DNA from: Nocardia neocaledoniensis
GTDB lineage: Bacteria > Actinomycetota > Actinomycetes > Mycobacteriales > Mycobacteriaceae
Direction: 5' to 3'
DNA: 64,000 nucleotides
NCBI RefSeq assembly: GCF_003182135.1
Contig: NZ_QGTL01000005.1
Location: 62,001-126,000, forward strand
This document shows positions 17,523 to 25,439 of this stretch, piece after piece. The notes below the pieces were generated by a model. It had not been told where the DNA came from. It ran no database searches and saw only the letters and a list, made by a program, of their open reading frames with translations. The position numbers and the translations under genes were made by a program. How positions within the stretch are numbered: the stretch's first letter is position 1; each line of letters opens with the position of its first letter.

Positions 17523-18440
17523 ATGGACGAATTGAAGATTTCCGCTACTGCCCACGGCCTGAACTACCTGCCGGAGTATTTCGCCGCGGATCGGGGACTG
17601 TTCGCCGCGCAGGACCTCAGCGTGACCGCGACGGCGAAGGATCCCTGGACCGGGGTACTCGACGATCTCGACAGCGGTGCCGCCGACATCGCGCTCGGTG
17701 GTCTGTGGGTGCCCGGAATGTATTGGGGCACACCGCGCGAGCTGACAGTCTTCGCTCAGCTCAATCACCAGTTCCCCAAGGCGCTCGTCGTGCGCGGCGA
17801 CGCGGAAGGGTTCGGCTGGGCGGATCTGGTCGGTGCGACCGTCCTCGCGCCGGGCATCGGTGGCAGCGCGCCCTATGCCTTCACCGCGGGCCTGATCCGG
17901 GAAGCCGGGCTCGATCCCGCGGACATGACGTTCTTGCGGGATCTGTCGACGCCGATGTTCGTCGAGTTGTTCGAAGCCGGCCTCGGTGACGCGATCGTCC
18001 TCGACATGACGACGGCGCAGATCCTGCAGGATCGGGGATCCGGAGCCATCGCGATCGACTACACCGAGGTGGGCGGCCTGGGTCCCAACAGCGTCTACTA
18101 CCTGCGCACCGATCGATACGACGAGTTGGCCGATCGGCTGGTCCGGTTCACCACCGCCCTGGAGCAGGCCATGCGCGCGGTGCGGACCGTTCCGCTCGCG
18201 GAACTCGAACCGCTGCTCGCCGCGCACTGGCCGGGCATCGCCACCGAGACGTTGCTGCGGTCCTGTGCGCGGATCAAGTCCTCAGGCACGTGGGACACGG
18301 TGCGGATCGACGCCGGCGCGAGCGACCGCTGGATGCGAATCCTCGCGCAGGAGAAGATGGTGCCCACCGCGCCGGCGTTCGCCGACCTGATCGATACCCG
18401 TGTCGTCGACAGTCTCGAACTGGCCCGCGCCGCACACTGA
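17523..18440 (+). CDS. NMT1/THI5/SsuA-like binding protein without a signal peptide
   Basis: This 305-aa protein has the type-2 periplasmic-binding fold seen in NMT1/THI5 and SsuA proteins: an opening strand then NYLPEYFAADRGLFAAQDLS, a middle GATVLAPGIGGSAPYAF, and VYYLRTDRY near the second lobe. No Sec or lipoprotein signal is present and no ABC permease or ATPase is nearby. It is separated by 2 bp from an MFS gene. It may be a cytoplasmic binding protein or an enzyme of the THI5/desulfinase-like group. Which compound it binds cannot be inferred. Confidence 0.7.
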   Translation: MDELKISATAHGLNYLPEYFAADRGLFAAQDLSVTATAKDPWTGVLDDLDSGAADIALGGLWVPGMYWGTPRELTVFAQLNHQFPKALVVRGDAEGFGWADLVGATVLAPGIGGSAPYAFTAGLIREAGLDPADMTFLRDLSTPMFVELFEAGLGDAIVLDMTTAQILQDRGSGAIAIDYTEVGGLGPNSVYYLRTDRYDELADRLVRFTTALEQAMRAVRTVPLAELEPLLAAHWPGIATETLLRSCARIKSSGTWDTVRIDAGASDRWMRILAQEKMVPTAPAFADLIDTRVVDSLELARAAH

Positions 18441-18474
18441 CCGGCGGAATCGGCGCGCTTCAGAGGCATGGTGG

Positions 18475-18510
18475 CCCTGGGCCTCGCCCACACTCGGGCG
18501 AGGCCCAGGG
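18475..18510. terminator. Bidirectional terminator hairpin
   Basis: A perfect 15-bp stem (CCCTGGGCCTCGCCC and its complement) with a 6-nt loop lies between the convergent binding-protein gene (stop 18440) and a truncated FAD gene. It is among the strongest hairpins in the window. Confidence 0.75.
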
Positions 18511-18511
18511 G

Positions 18512-18911
18512 TCATCGCGCGGATACCGCACCCTGTGCGCACCTCGGCACCGGCCGCTCGCGCCGCCGCCACCAGGATCCGGTCGATGCTCGTGCGATGC
18601 ATCCCCCACACCGTTCCGTAGACCTCGGGGTCGATCTCGCCGGTGAAGGCCCCCGAGGTCGCGGTGATCACGGCCCGCCGCAGCACTGCTGCCCCGGCGG
18701 CCATGACGTCGTCGAGGACACCGATCCGCGCCAGGACCTCGACCCAGTTGGACTGGAAAGCGCTGGTGGAGGGCACATCGCTGGGGAAGTGCGCCTTGTC
18801 GAGCAGCGCCACCGACATGCCTCGGCGGGCCGGCATCACCGCCGACGGCGATCCCGCGCAGCGTGCGCCGACAATTATCACGTCGTAGTGAGGGTTCACC
18901 GGCTTCTCCAT
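18512..18911 (-). pseudogene. N-terminal fragment of a FAD-dependent monooxygenase/reductase
   Basis: From ATG 18911 the frame encodes YDVIIVGARCAGSPSAVMPA, a FAD-binding start like that of geranylgeranyl-reductase/aromatic hydroxylase family proteins, then LLDKAHFPSDVPS and HRTSIDRILVAAARAAGAEV. Homology stops after about 133 residues, where a terminator hairpin begins, whereas intact relatives are about 400 aa. The second FAD motif and the substrate domain are gone. It is divergent from a TetR that presumably once controlled it. Confidence 0.65.
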
Positions 18912-19019
18912 TTCCCGTTCGGCGAGACCGGCACGAGGGCGACGCCGAACGGGCGCCTGCCACGTTGCAGGCTGTGCACACCGCCTGCGGCGCAACGGAA
19001 CTGCGCGCCGGTCCATTGA

Positions 19020-19055
19020 TTTGGAAACGATCGTTCTTGACTGAGTGTTCCCAAA
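19020..19055. promoter_or_regulatory. Dyad operator candidate in tetR/FAD-fragment gap
   Basis: TTTGGAAAC (19020) and GTTCCCAAA (19047) pair at 8 of 9 positions, and a perfect AACGATCGTT (19026-19035) lies inside. The site is 17 bp before the TetR start. Confidence 0.5.
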
Positions 19056-19072
19056 CTGGATAGGGTGACCAC

Positions 19073-19570
19073 ATGGCGCGACCGAGGACCTTCGACGAGG
19101 CCGCGGTGGTGGAGTCCGCAGCGGAACTGTTCGCCCGGCGCGGGTTCGACGCGGTGTCGGTCGACGACCTCGTCGGGCAGCTCGGCGTGCACCGGCACAG
19201 CCTGTATCGCACGTTCGGGAGCAAGCGCGGGCTGTATCTGCGGGCGCTGCGAGCCACGCGCAAGAAGAACCTGTCCGCCATCGCCGCCGCCGACGATCCC
19301 TTGCGAATCCTCTGCACCGCGGTGACATCCGAGGGCATCGGCAGTCTCGACCTGCTGTTGATGGCGGCGATCGAGCAGGGTGTGTCCGACGCGGAAGTCG
19401 CCGCCGAGGTCACGGGCGCCTTCGCCGAACTCGACGCGATCACCTCCGCCCTGGGCGACGGAACGCTGTCGACGGCGACGTTGCTGGGACTGCGTCTGCG
19501 CGCCCGCGCGGGGGAGGACATCTCCCGCATCGCCGGCGAGTTCACCGCACGCACACCGACCGATCCATAG
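19073..19570 (+). CDS. TetR/AcrR family regulator, short
   Basis: This 165-aa regulator has a clear HTH at about residues 6-53 (FDEAAVVESAAELFARRGFD then LGVHRHSLYRTFGSKRGLY). The ligand-binding domain is shorter than the usual 190-220-aa family size but reads through to a normal end. ATG 19073 follows GGGTGACC. It is divergent from a truncated FAD enzyme gene and is followed after 21 bp by a small PH-domain-like protein. Its original target may be the broken gene, which would leave it without a job. Confidence 0.85.
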   Translation: MARPRTFDEAAVVESAAELFARRGFDAVSVDDLVGQLGVHRHSLYRTFGSKRGLYLRALRATRKKNLSAIAAADDPLRILCTAVTSEGIGSLDLLLMAAIEQGVSDAEVAAEVTGAFAELDAITSALGDGTLSTATLLGLRLRARAGEDISRIAGEFTARTPTDP

Positions 19571-19591
19571 GCACGAACGAAGGAGAACGAC

Positions 19592-19945
19592 ATGGCCGAG
19601 GTCAGCATCGACGGCGGAGACCTGGTTGTCCGCATCGAAGGTCTCGACAAGCTGTGGGCATTGAAGAGCCGCCTGGTGATCCCGTTGACGAACGTCCGCG
19701 GCGCGACCGTCGACCCGGGAATCGTCAAGGAACGCAAGGGTATCCGCGCGCCCGGCACGCACCTGCCCGGCGTCATCACCGCGGGGACCTTCCACATCGA
19801 CGGGGAACAGGTGTTCTGGGACCTGCGCGACCCGGACAAGGCCGTCGTCGTCGAGCTGGCCGACGAGCGCTACGCGCGACTCGTCATCCAGGTCGACGAT
19901 CCCGCCGAGGTGGTCGCGCTGATCGAAAAGGCCTGCGCCCACTGA
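19592..19945 (+). CDS. Conserved small protein with PH-domain-like pattern
   Basis: This 117-aa protein is soluble and strand-rich. It runs IEGLDKLWALKSRLVIPLTNV, then GTHLPGVITAGTF, a short FWDLRDPDKAVVVELAD, and RLVIQVDDPAEVVALIEKA. Actinobacteria have many such single-domain proteins resembling bacterial PH domains, with no known enzymatic activity. The start is supported by AAGGAGAA upstream of ATG 19592. It probably shares a transcript with the TetR before it. Confidence 0.7.
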   Translation: MAEVSIDGGDLVVRIEGLDKLWALKSRLVIPLTNVRGATVDPGIVKERKGIRAPGTHLPGVITAGTFHIDGEQVFWDLRDPDKAVVVELADERYARLVIQVDDPAEVVALIEKACAH

Positions 19946-20041
19946 AGCCCGCACGAGTCGGCGGCTGTTCGATTCCCGTCCTGTCGCGTGCTGTCGGCGC
20001 TATCGTGCAGCAAGCGGAATGCTCTGACGGGAGTGCGTGCG

Positions 20042-20815
20042 ATGAAGCAGCTGACCAGGTCTTACGAGGGAACGTTGCCGGCGGCGCCGAGCTTCGGCGG
20101 TTTCCTGCGCGGGTTGCGCGATGATCGCCGCCTGTCCCGCGAGCGCCTGGCGATGTCGGCGGGCGTCAGCGCCAGCTACATCACCCACTTGGAGTGGGGC
20201 GATCGGGATCATCCGGCCCGCGCGGTCGTCGAGGCACTGGCTGATTGCCTGGACCGGGTGCGGACGCTGCGTGCCGCCGAGCGCAGGCACCTGTTCGATC
20301 TGGCGGGACTGCCGATCACCGCGACACCCACGGTGGACCAGTTGCGGGCAGGCATCGGCCCCGACGCGCTGCGGAATCTCGATGCCCATGGTGACCGGAT
20401 CGCGGGTTACTTCGACTCGCGCGGCAATATCCTGGCGCTCAACGCCGCCACCCGGACCATGCTGCCGGGACTGGGCGAGGGCGGCAACATGCTGCACTGG
20501 TTGTTCGGTGATCCGCTGGCCCAGCGCGTCGTCCTGAATCGGGACGAAGTGGCGCGGAGATCGGTGAGCGGCCTGCGCGGGCGGATCGGCGCGGTCGGTC
20601 AGCTCGGATGGGCAGAGCGTCTGCTCGGCGAGCTCGGAACGTACGCGGAGTTCCGCGCGCTGTGGGCGCTCGGCGAGGTGACCTTCTCGACGGGGTCGAC
20701 GCCGATCCGGCTCCGTGACCCGGTGACCGGTGGACCGGTCGAAGTGCTGGTGCAGGTGTTCGACGTCGATATCGTCGACCATCCGGGGTGGGTGCGGATC
20801 TTCCTCGGCGTGTAG
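20042..20815 (+). CDS. XRE/MmyB-like helix-turn-helix regulator
   Basis: This 257-aa regulator has an XRE-type HTH at about residues 20-75 (FLRGLRDDRRLSRERLAMSA then SASYITHLEWGDRDHP). A C-terminal domain of the MmyB/MLTR type binds a ligand such as a fatty acid in characterised relatives (for example YFDSRGNILALNAATRTMLP). The start is ATG 20042. It is followed by a broken DUF1361 gene. MmyB-type proteins typically control a neighbouring oxidoreductase, and none is left intact here. A second member of this class is at 53541. Confidence 0.85.
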   Translation: MKQLTRSYEGTLPAAPSFGGFLRGLRDDRRLSRERLAMSAGVSASYITHLEWGDRDHPARAVVEALADCLDRVRTLRAAERRHLFDLAGLPITATPTVDQLRAGIGPDALRNLDAHGDRIAGYFDSRGNILALNAATRTMLPGLGEGGNMLHWLFGDPLAQRVVLNRDEVARRSVSGLRGRIGAVGQLGWAERLLGELGTYAEFRALWALGEVTFSTGSTPIRLRDPVTGGPVEVLVQVFDVDIVDHPGWVRIFLGV

Positions 20816-20839
20816 TCCGGCCGAGGGCTCAGCCGTGCG

Positions 20840-21412
20840 GTGTGGCTCCTGGCGCTACCGAATTCGGGCTACCTGATCACCGAACTGAACCTGAACCATC
20901 GACGTGCAGACGAGACGGTGCCGCTGTGGTACGACATCATCGCGGTGTCGGCGTTCGCGATGTCCGGCGTGATCAACACCGTCCTCGGAGTCTTCGCGGT
21001 GCACCTCGCCTTCGCACTCACCATCTACGGCGAATCGAATCAGGATCTGTGGGATCTGCCGCTGCGGCTGCTGATCGGGACCTTGCCGCTGCTGGTGTCG
21101 GTGGGCATCTATTTCGGCCGTTACCTGCGGCTGAACAGCTGGGATGTACGGTCGCCCGTCCGGATGTGGGCGAAACTGCGGCAGCACTTCGACTCTCGGG
21201 CCGTACTCGGGAACTTCGTGCTCTTCTGCGGTCCACGCGGCAGATCCCACCTGATCAGCTGGTGCAACACTCGCGCGGAGGCAGATCTCGCGGTGGCCGA
21301 ACGACGGCGGACCGGCGCCTTACGGCATCGACGCCGGGCCGTCACCGGGCCGGTGGATCCAGGCTCAGCCAGCGCAGGTACCAGTCGGCGAAGCCGGCGG
21401 CGAAGGGGGTGA
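20840..21412 (+). pseudogene. DUF1361 membrane protein, N-terminally truncated and altered C-terminus
   Basis: The frame opens directly in the conserved middle of DUF1361 (LPNSGYLITELNLNHRR, then WYDIIAVSAFAMSGVINTVL and GIYFGRYLRLNSWDVRSP). The first membrane helices of the family are missing, and the C-terminal 60 residues are Arg-rich and read like an out-of-frame tail. Three or four membrane segments remain. It follows the XRE gene by 24 bp. I consider it a remnant, although a short functional form cannot be excluded. Confidence 0.55.
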
Positions 21413-21673
21413 TGCCCATGTCGCTGCACCGCCCGTCCTCCCAGAGCGTGCCCCGCTGGGGTCTCGGATGAAGGTTCGGTAGTCCTCGGGCAGTGTCACG
21501 CCGTGGCGGGTCTCGAACGTCGTGACCTCGGATTCGGCGAGTGGTGGATTCAGCCGGTAACGGTGGGCGGCGGAGCCGAACCGGGTGAACCCGGAATCCG
21601 TATGTCGCAGGACGGCGAGCCGTTCGAGGATCTCCGTTCGATCCCACACCCCGATCCCACCTCCGCCGAACAC
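21342..21673 (-). pseudogene. SMI1/KNR4 (SUKH) protein with internal deletion
   Basis: From ATG 21673 the N-terminus is typical of SUKH (LAESEVTTFETRHGVTLPED then YRTFIRD). The characteristic C-terminal end (GITPFAAGFADWYLRWLSLD, to about 21342) reads in another frame. The intervening part, about 100 residues in full-length relatives, is missing. The 3' end overlaps the tail of the DUF1361 remnant on the other strand, so both genes were probably damaged together. Confidence 0.6.
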
Positions 21674-21808
21674 CAGACCGTCACCGGCACCCCGTCATGC
21701 CGGTGGAAGCGCCGAGTATACGGACGGAGGCGCGGTTGGTCGTCCCCGGAGCTCGCCGCGCTACCGGCGAGCCCCGGGGGTCGAGGGGCTGATGCCCGAA
21801 CGGATGGT

Positions 21809-22324
21809 TCAGATGTCGCCGAAGGCCGTCGCGTAGCGGATGATGCCGCTGGGCACAGGCTTTCCGTCGAGGCTCAGCACCATCAGTGCCTCGTCGGGCA
21901 CCGGCATCTTCATGCTGACACCATGGGAACTCGCGCGGGTGAACCCGAAACGGGGGTAGTACTCGGGATGTCCGAGGACGGTGACGAAGTGCTCACCCAT
22001 GGCCCTGGCAGCGTCGAGTCCCGCGCGGATCGCGGCCGATCCGGCGCCGGTCTTCTGATACCGCGGCGGGACCGCGCACGGACCCAGGCACAGGGCCGGG
22101 GTGTCGTCGATGTGCGCGCGGGTCAGCAGCGCGTACCCGGCGGGAACGCCGTTGTCGTCGAGGGTGAGGATCGACAGGTCCGGGATCCAGGCGGGGTCCC
22201 GGCGCAGCGCGTCGACGAGGTCGGCTTCCTCGGCCCGATCGAAGGCGGCGAGGTTGATCTCCCGGATCGTGGCGATATCGGCGCTGGTCTCGACGCGAGT
22301 GGTCCAGCCGTGACTGATGGTCAT
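21809..22324 (-). CDS. GNAT family N-acetyltransferase (YhbS-like)
   Basis: This 171-aa acetyltransferase has the GNAT core: an opening ADIATIREINLAAFDRAEEA, a central strand GYALLTRAHIDD, the acetyl-CoA loop region VPPRYQKTGAGSAAIRAGL (with Q/R-x-x-G-x-G/A), and VLGHPEYYPRFGFTRAS, typical of the YhbS branch. The substrate amine is unknown. It lies 46 bp downstream of rsgA on the same strand and probably shares its transcript. Confidence 0.85.
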   Translation of the reverse strand: MTISHGWTTRVETSADIATIREINLAAFDRAEEADLVDALRRDPAWIPDLSILTLDDNGVPAGYALLTRAHIDDTPALCLGPCAVPPRYQKTGAGSAAIRAGLDAARAMGEHFVTVLGHPEYYPRFGFTRASSHGVSMKMPVPDEALMVLSLDGKPVPSGIIRYATAFGDI

Positions 22325-22370
22325 GACGTTCTCCTGTGATGAATGATGGTGTGTACCAAAGCAACCGGTG

Positions 22371-23462
22371 TCAGTTCTGACGGTCACGGAACCGGTAGGT
22401 CGCGCGGAGGTGCTTCGTGATCGCCTTTTCGGTCTTGCCACGCTTGTTGGCCTGGCGGGCGTCACCGCGGGTGGCCGCCCACTGGCTCTCCCGCAGCAGC
22501 TTGCGGTAGCGCTCGAGCCGGCCGAGGTCCAGCTCGCCGGACACGACCGCGTCCTGCACCGCGCACCCGGGTTCGCTGCGGTGTTCGCAGTCGCGGAACG
22601 CGCAGTCGCGGGCGTACGCCTCGATCTCGGCGAACACCTGCCCGACACCGTCGGCGACGTCCTGGACGCCGATGCCGCGCAGGCCAGGGGTGTCGATGAG
22701 CACCCCGCCACCGGGCAAAGTGAGCAACTCACGATGCACGGTGGTGTGGCGGCCCTTGCCGTCGGTGGCACGAACATCGTTGGTGCCCATATGTTCTCGG
22801 CCGAGCAACGCATTGGCCAGGCTGGATTTCCCGGCGCCGGACGGGCCGAGCAGCACCGCCGTCCCGGTCACGACAGCGGCCAGCCGGTCCATGCCCGACC
22901 CGGTCGCGGCGCTGGTGGTGAGGATCTCCACGCCGGGAGCCAACCCGGCGACCACGGCTTCGCCGACGCCGGGCTGCTCGTCCAGGTCGGCCTTGGTCAA
23001 CACGACGACCGGGCGGGCACCACTGTCGAATGCCAGCGCCAGCAGACGCTCGATCCGGCCCGCGTTGACCGGCACCGCCAGCGACACCGCGATGACGACG
23101 GTGTCGACATTGGCCGCGAGGACCTGTTGATGGGACGTGCGATCCGAGGACGCGCGGGTGATCGCGGTCCGCCGGGGCAGCAAGGCCACCACCCGCGGTC
23201 GCGGACCAGGGGACAGCGCGGCCCAGTCGCCGGTGCACACGATGTGCTCGCGATCCGCGCCGGTCAGCGCACTGCTGTCGGCGCGGATCGGCCCGTTCGC
23301 GGTGAGGGTGTCGCATAGTCCGCGATCGACGCGCACGATGCGGGCCGGTATCAGTCCGGCGGCGGCGTGCTCAGCGAACAGCGCCGCGAATTCCGCGTCC
23401 CAGCCGAGCTCGGAGAGCTGCGACGAAGACGACGAAGAGGAAGAAGAGTGTGATGAATGCAC
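22371..23462 (-). CDS. rsgA: Ribosome small-subunit-dependent GTPase A
   Basis: This is a 363-aa circularly permuted GTPase that acts in late 30S subunit maturation. The G4 motif (LTKAD) precedes the P-loop GPSGAGKSS and the G3 motif DTPGLRG, which is the permuted order typical of RsgA. An OB-like N-terminal domain and a C-terminal zinc-binding region (CAFRDCEHRSEPGC) are present. Unusually, the first 15 residues contain a run of nine serines before the conserved part. It is followed by a GNAT gene. Confidence 0.92.
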   Translation of the reverse strand: MHSSHSSSSSSSSSQLSELGWDAEFAALFAEHAAAGLIPARIVRVDRGLCDTLTANGPIRADSSALTGADREHIVCTGDWAALSPGPRPRVVALLPRRTAITRASSDRTSHQQVLAANVDTVVIAVSLAVPVNAGRIERLLALAFDSGARPVVVLTKADLDEQPGVGEAVVAGLAPGVEILTTSAATGSGMDRLAAVVTGTAVLLGPSGAGKSSLANALLGREHMGTNDVRATDGKGRHTTVHRELLTLPGGGVLIDTPGLRGIGVQDVADGVGQVFAEIEAYARDCAFRDCEHRSEPGCAVQDAVVSGELDLGRLERYRKLLRESQWAATRGDARQANKRGKTEKAITKHLRATYRFRDRQN

Positions 23463-23719
23463 GATGAGACCCTTGAAAGAGGGAGCCCCGTTCGAACACG
23501 GAATCCACCACCGGCCACGCCGCGAGCGCAGAGCTCGGGGCGACTACGGCAGTGGGTATCGGGGTCAGACCGGGGCCCGGGACGTGAGGATGGTCCGGGC
23601 GCTGCGCACCGCAGCGGTCTTCGCCGCAAACATCAACTCACCTCCCATTCTCTCGCACTCCAGGTCGAACACGGACGACACAAGGTAACACGCGGCGTGC
23701 CGGCCCGGCCAGCGCATTG

Positions 23720-23754
23720 TGAATCGCCCTCATACGCCGTGGGAGGGCGATTCA
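23720..23754 (-). terminator. Terminator hairpin overlapping DUF5995 stop codon
   Basis: A perfect 12-bp inverted repeat (TGAATCGCCCTC and GAGGGCGATTCA) with an 11-nt loop contains the stop codon of the minus-strand gene at 23752. It should end that transcript. The 23463-23719 stretch beyond it shows no gene and presumably holds the rsgA promoter. Confidence 0.65.
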
Positions 23755-24642
23755 GAGTGCGTTGATCCTGGCCAGCGCTTCGAAGGCCAGATCGGCCGCC
23801 TGCCAGAGGGCGGTGATCTCCGCACGCACGCCGGGGGCGAGCGCGGGGTCCTGCAGGGCGAGGCCGTTGGTGAAGATGACGGTGTTGGCGCCCAGATCGG
23901 CGGCGATGAGCATCTGCTCGGTGGCGACGCCCGCGCCGAACAACTGGTCGAGCCCCTCACCGACGAAATAGAACCGCCACAGGGGGCCGAGATCGGCGCC
24001 GTAGACAGCCTTGGTGCGGTCGATGATCACGTCGCCGACGGCGGCGATGCTCGCGACGATCTTGAAGTAGTCCGGCGCGTGCTCGGGTCGACTGTGAACG
24101 GCCGCCACCGAATACGCGAGATCGACCGTGAGGTGGGCGTTGTAGCCCGCCATGGCGGTGCGGGCCCTGGACGCGCCGCAGTCCTTCGCGAGCGCGAAAT
24201 AGTGGGCCCAGTGCGGTTCGGTGACGCCGCCGGTGAACTCGGCGTGCAGGTTGTCCAGGAATCGGCGCAGGAGTTCGGTGCTGATCGCGTGGGCGTACTC
24301 ACGGTTCAGGAACGCCGCTGGGTCGCGCTGCAGCGGCATGACCGCCGCGTATTCGACGGCGTCGAGGCCGATGGCGAACAACCCACGCAGATCCCGGTGC
24401 GCGCTGAGGATCTCGGTGATCCGGTGGTGCCGGTCTACCGCGTCCTCGAGCCGCGTGAGACCGTCGGCGCCGGTGATCGTCGCGGTATCGGACAGCTCGA
24501 CGATGTCGTCGACCTCGCTGGACGACAGTGCCGAACCGCAGGCGGTGTCGCGCACAGCGGCGGTGGCCGGCGCCGCGACGACCGCGGGCACGGCCATGAT
24601 CAGGGACGCAGCGACAGCGGCTATTCCGCTCGAGACACGCAC
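23752..24642 (-). CDS. Secreted DUF5995 family protein
   Basis: This 296-aa protein has a Sec signal (about residues 1-29, ending ATAA-V). The mature part is helical and carries the DUF5995 pattern: HRITEILSAHRDLRGLFA, LDNLHAEFTGGVTEPHW, YNAHLTVDLAYSVAAV and FYFVGEGLDQLF. The family's function is not established. GTG 24642 is the start. It lies 141 bp downstream of a TetR on the same strand and is closed by a hairpin at its stop. Confidence 0.8.
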   Translation of the reverse strand: MRVSSGIAAVAASLIMAVPAVVAAPATAAVRDTACGSALSSSEVDDIVELSDTATITGADGLTRLEDAVDRHHRITEILSAHRDLRGLFAIGLDAVEYAAVMPLQRDPAAFLNREYAHAISTELLRRFLDNLHAEFTGGVTEPHWAHYFALAKDCGASRARTAMAGYNAHLTVDLAYSVAAVHSRPEHAPDYFKIVASIAAVGDVIIDRTKAVYGADLGPLWRFYFVGEGLDQLFGAGVATEQMLIAADLGANTVIFTNGLALQDPALAPGVRAEITALWQAADLAFEALARINAL

Positions 24643-24783
24643 CCGCAGATTCCACCACCCAGAAGTGAGAACCGCCGACTACGACACGGCGCGAAGCCGG
24701 TCGCCGTCGAACGGACGCGCCGGCGGTCCCGTGAACGCCGGAATCCGGATGTCGAACAGGCTTGCGGGGTGGACATCACCCGG

Positions 24784-25431
24784 TCAGGCGACCGCCGCCG
24801 CGGCGGGGACGGCGGCCGCGCTCTGCAGGCCGGCCCAGCACAGCTGAGTGGTCGTCTCGACCGCCTGGCCCTTGGGGATCGGGCGGCCTGTGCGATGCCA
24901 CTGTCCAGCGGCGGCGATTCCGGCGCCGACCAGCCACGCGGCGAGCAGCTGAGTCCGCCACGGGGTCTCATCACGGTGACACAGCGCGGCGGCGACCGTG
25001 GCGGTGCACTCGGCTTTGGCCGTCTGCACCCGCCACCGGACCGACGGCTCGCTGGGCACCGCGGAATCGAAGACCAGGACGTGGGTGCCGGACGCGTCAC
25101 CGTCGACGACGTCGAAGAACGCCGTGATCGTGCCGCGCACCGTGTCGTAGTCGGACGGCGGGGCCGCCAGCGTTTCGCGGACCGCGGTGGCGAGCTGATC
25201 GAGATACCGCTGCACCACCGCCAGATAGAGCTCCAGCTTCCCCGAGAAGTACTGATACAGAATGGGTTTGGTGATGCCCGCGGACTCGCACACCATCTGC
25301 ATGGTGACCCCGTGGTAGCCGCGGCCCGCGAACACGCGCTGGGCGATGTCGATGAACTGGTCGCGCCGCGCGTGGCGCCGCCGGGCGGGGGAGGTGCCGG
25401 CGGTGGGCCGCGGCTGTCGGGTGGATGGCAT
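24784..25431 (-). CDS. TetR/AcrR family regulator downstream of acyl-CoA dehydrogenase
   Basis: This 215-aa regulator has an HTH at about residues 22-70 (RDQFIDIAQRVFAGRGYHGV then AGITKPILYQYFSGKLELY). The linker before the HTH is Arg- and Pro-rich. It starts 8 bp after the stop of the FadE5-like gene and must be co-transcribed with it. It may regulate that operon, whose promoter contains ATAAGT repeats at 27375-27398. Regulators in this position often sense acyl-CoAs, but this is inference. Confidence 0.88.
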   Translation of the reverse strand: MPSTRQPRPTAGTSPARRRHARRDQFIDIAQRVFAGRGYHGVTMQMVCESAGITKPILYQYFSGKLELYLAVVQRYLDQLATAVRETLAAPPSDYDTVRGTITAFFDVVDGDASGTHVLVFDSAVPSEPSVRWRVQTAKAECTATVAAALCHRDETPWRTQLLAAWLVGAGIAAAGQWHRTGRPIPKGQAVETTTQLCWAGLQSAAAVPAAAAVA

Positions 25432-25439
25432 GGGCTCGG

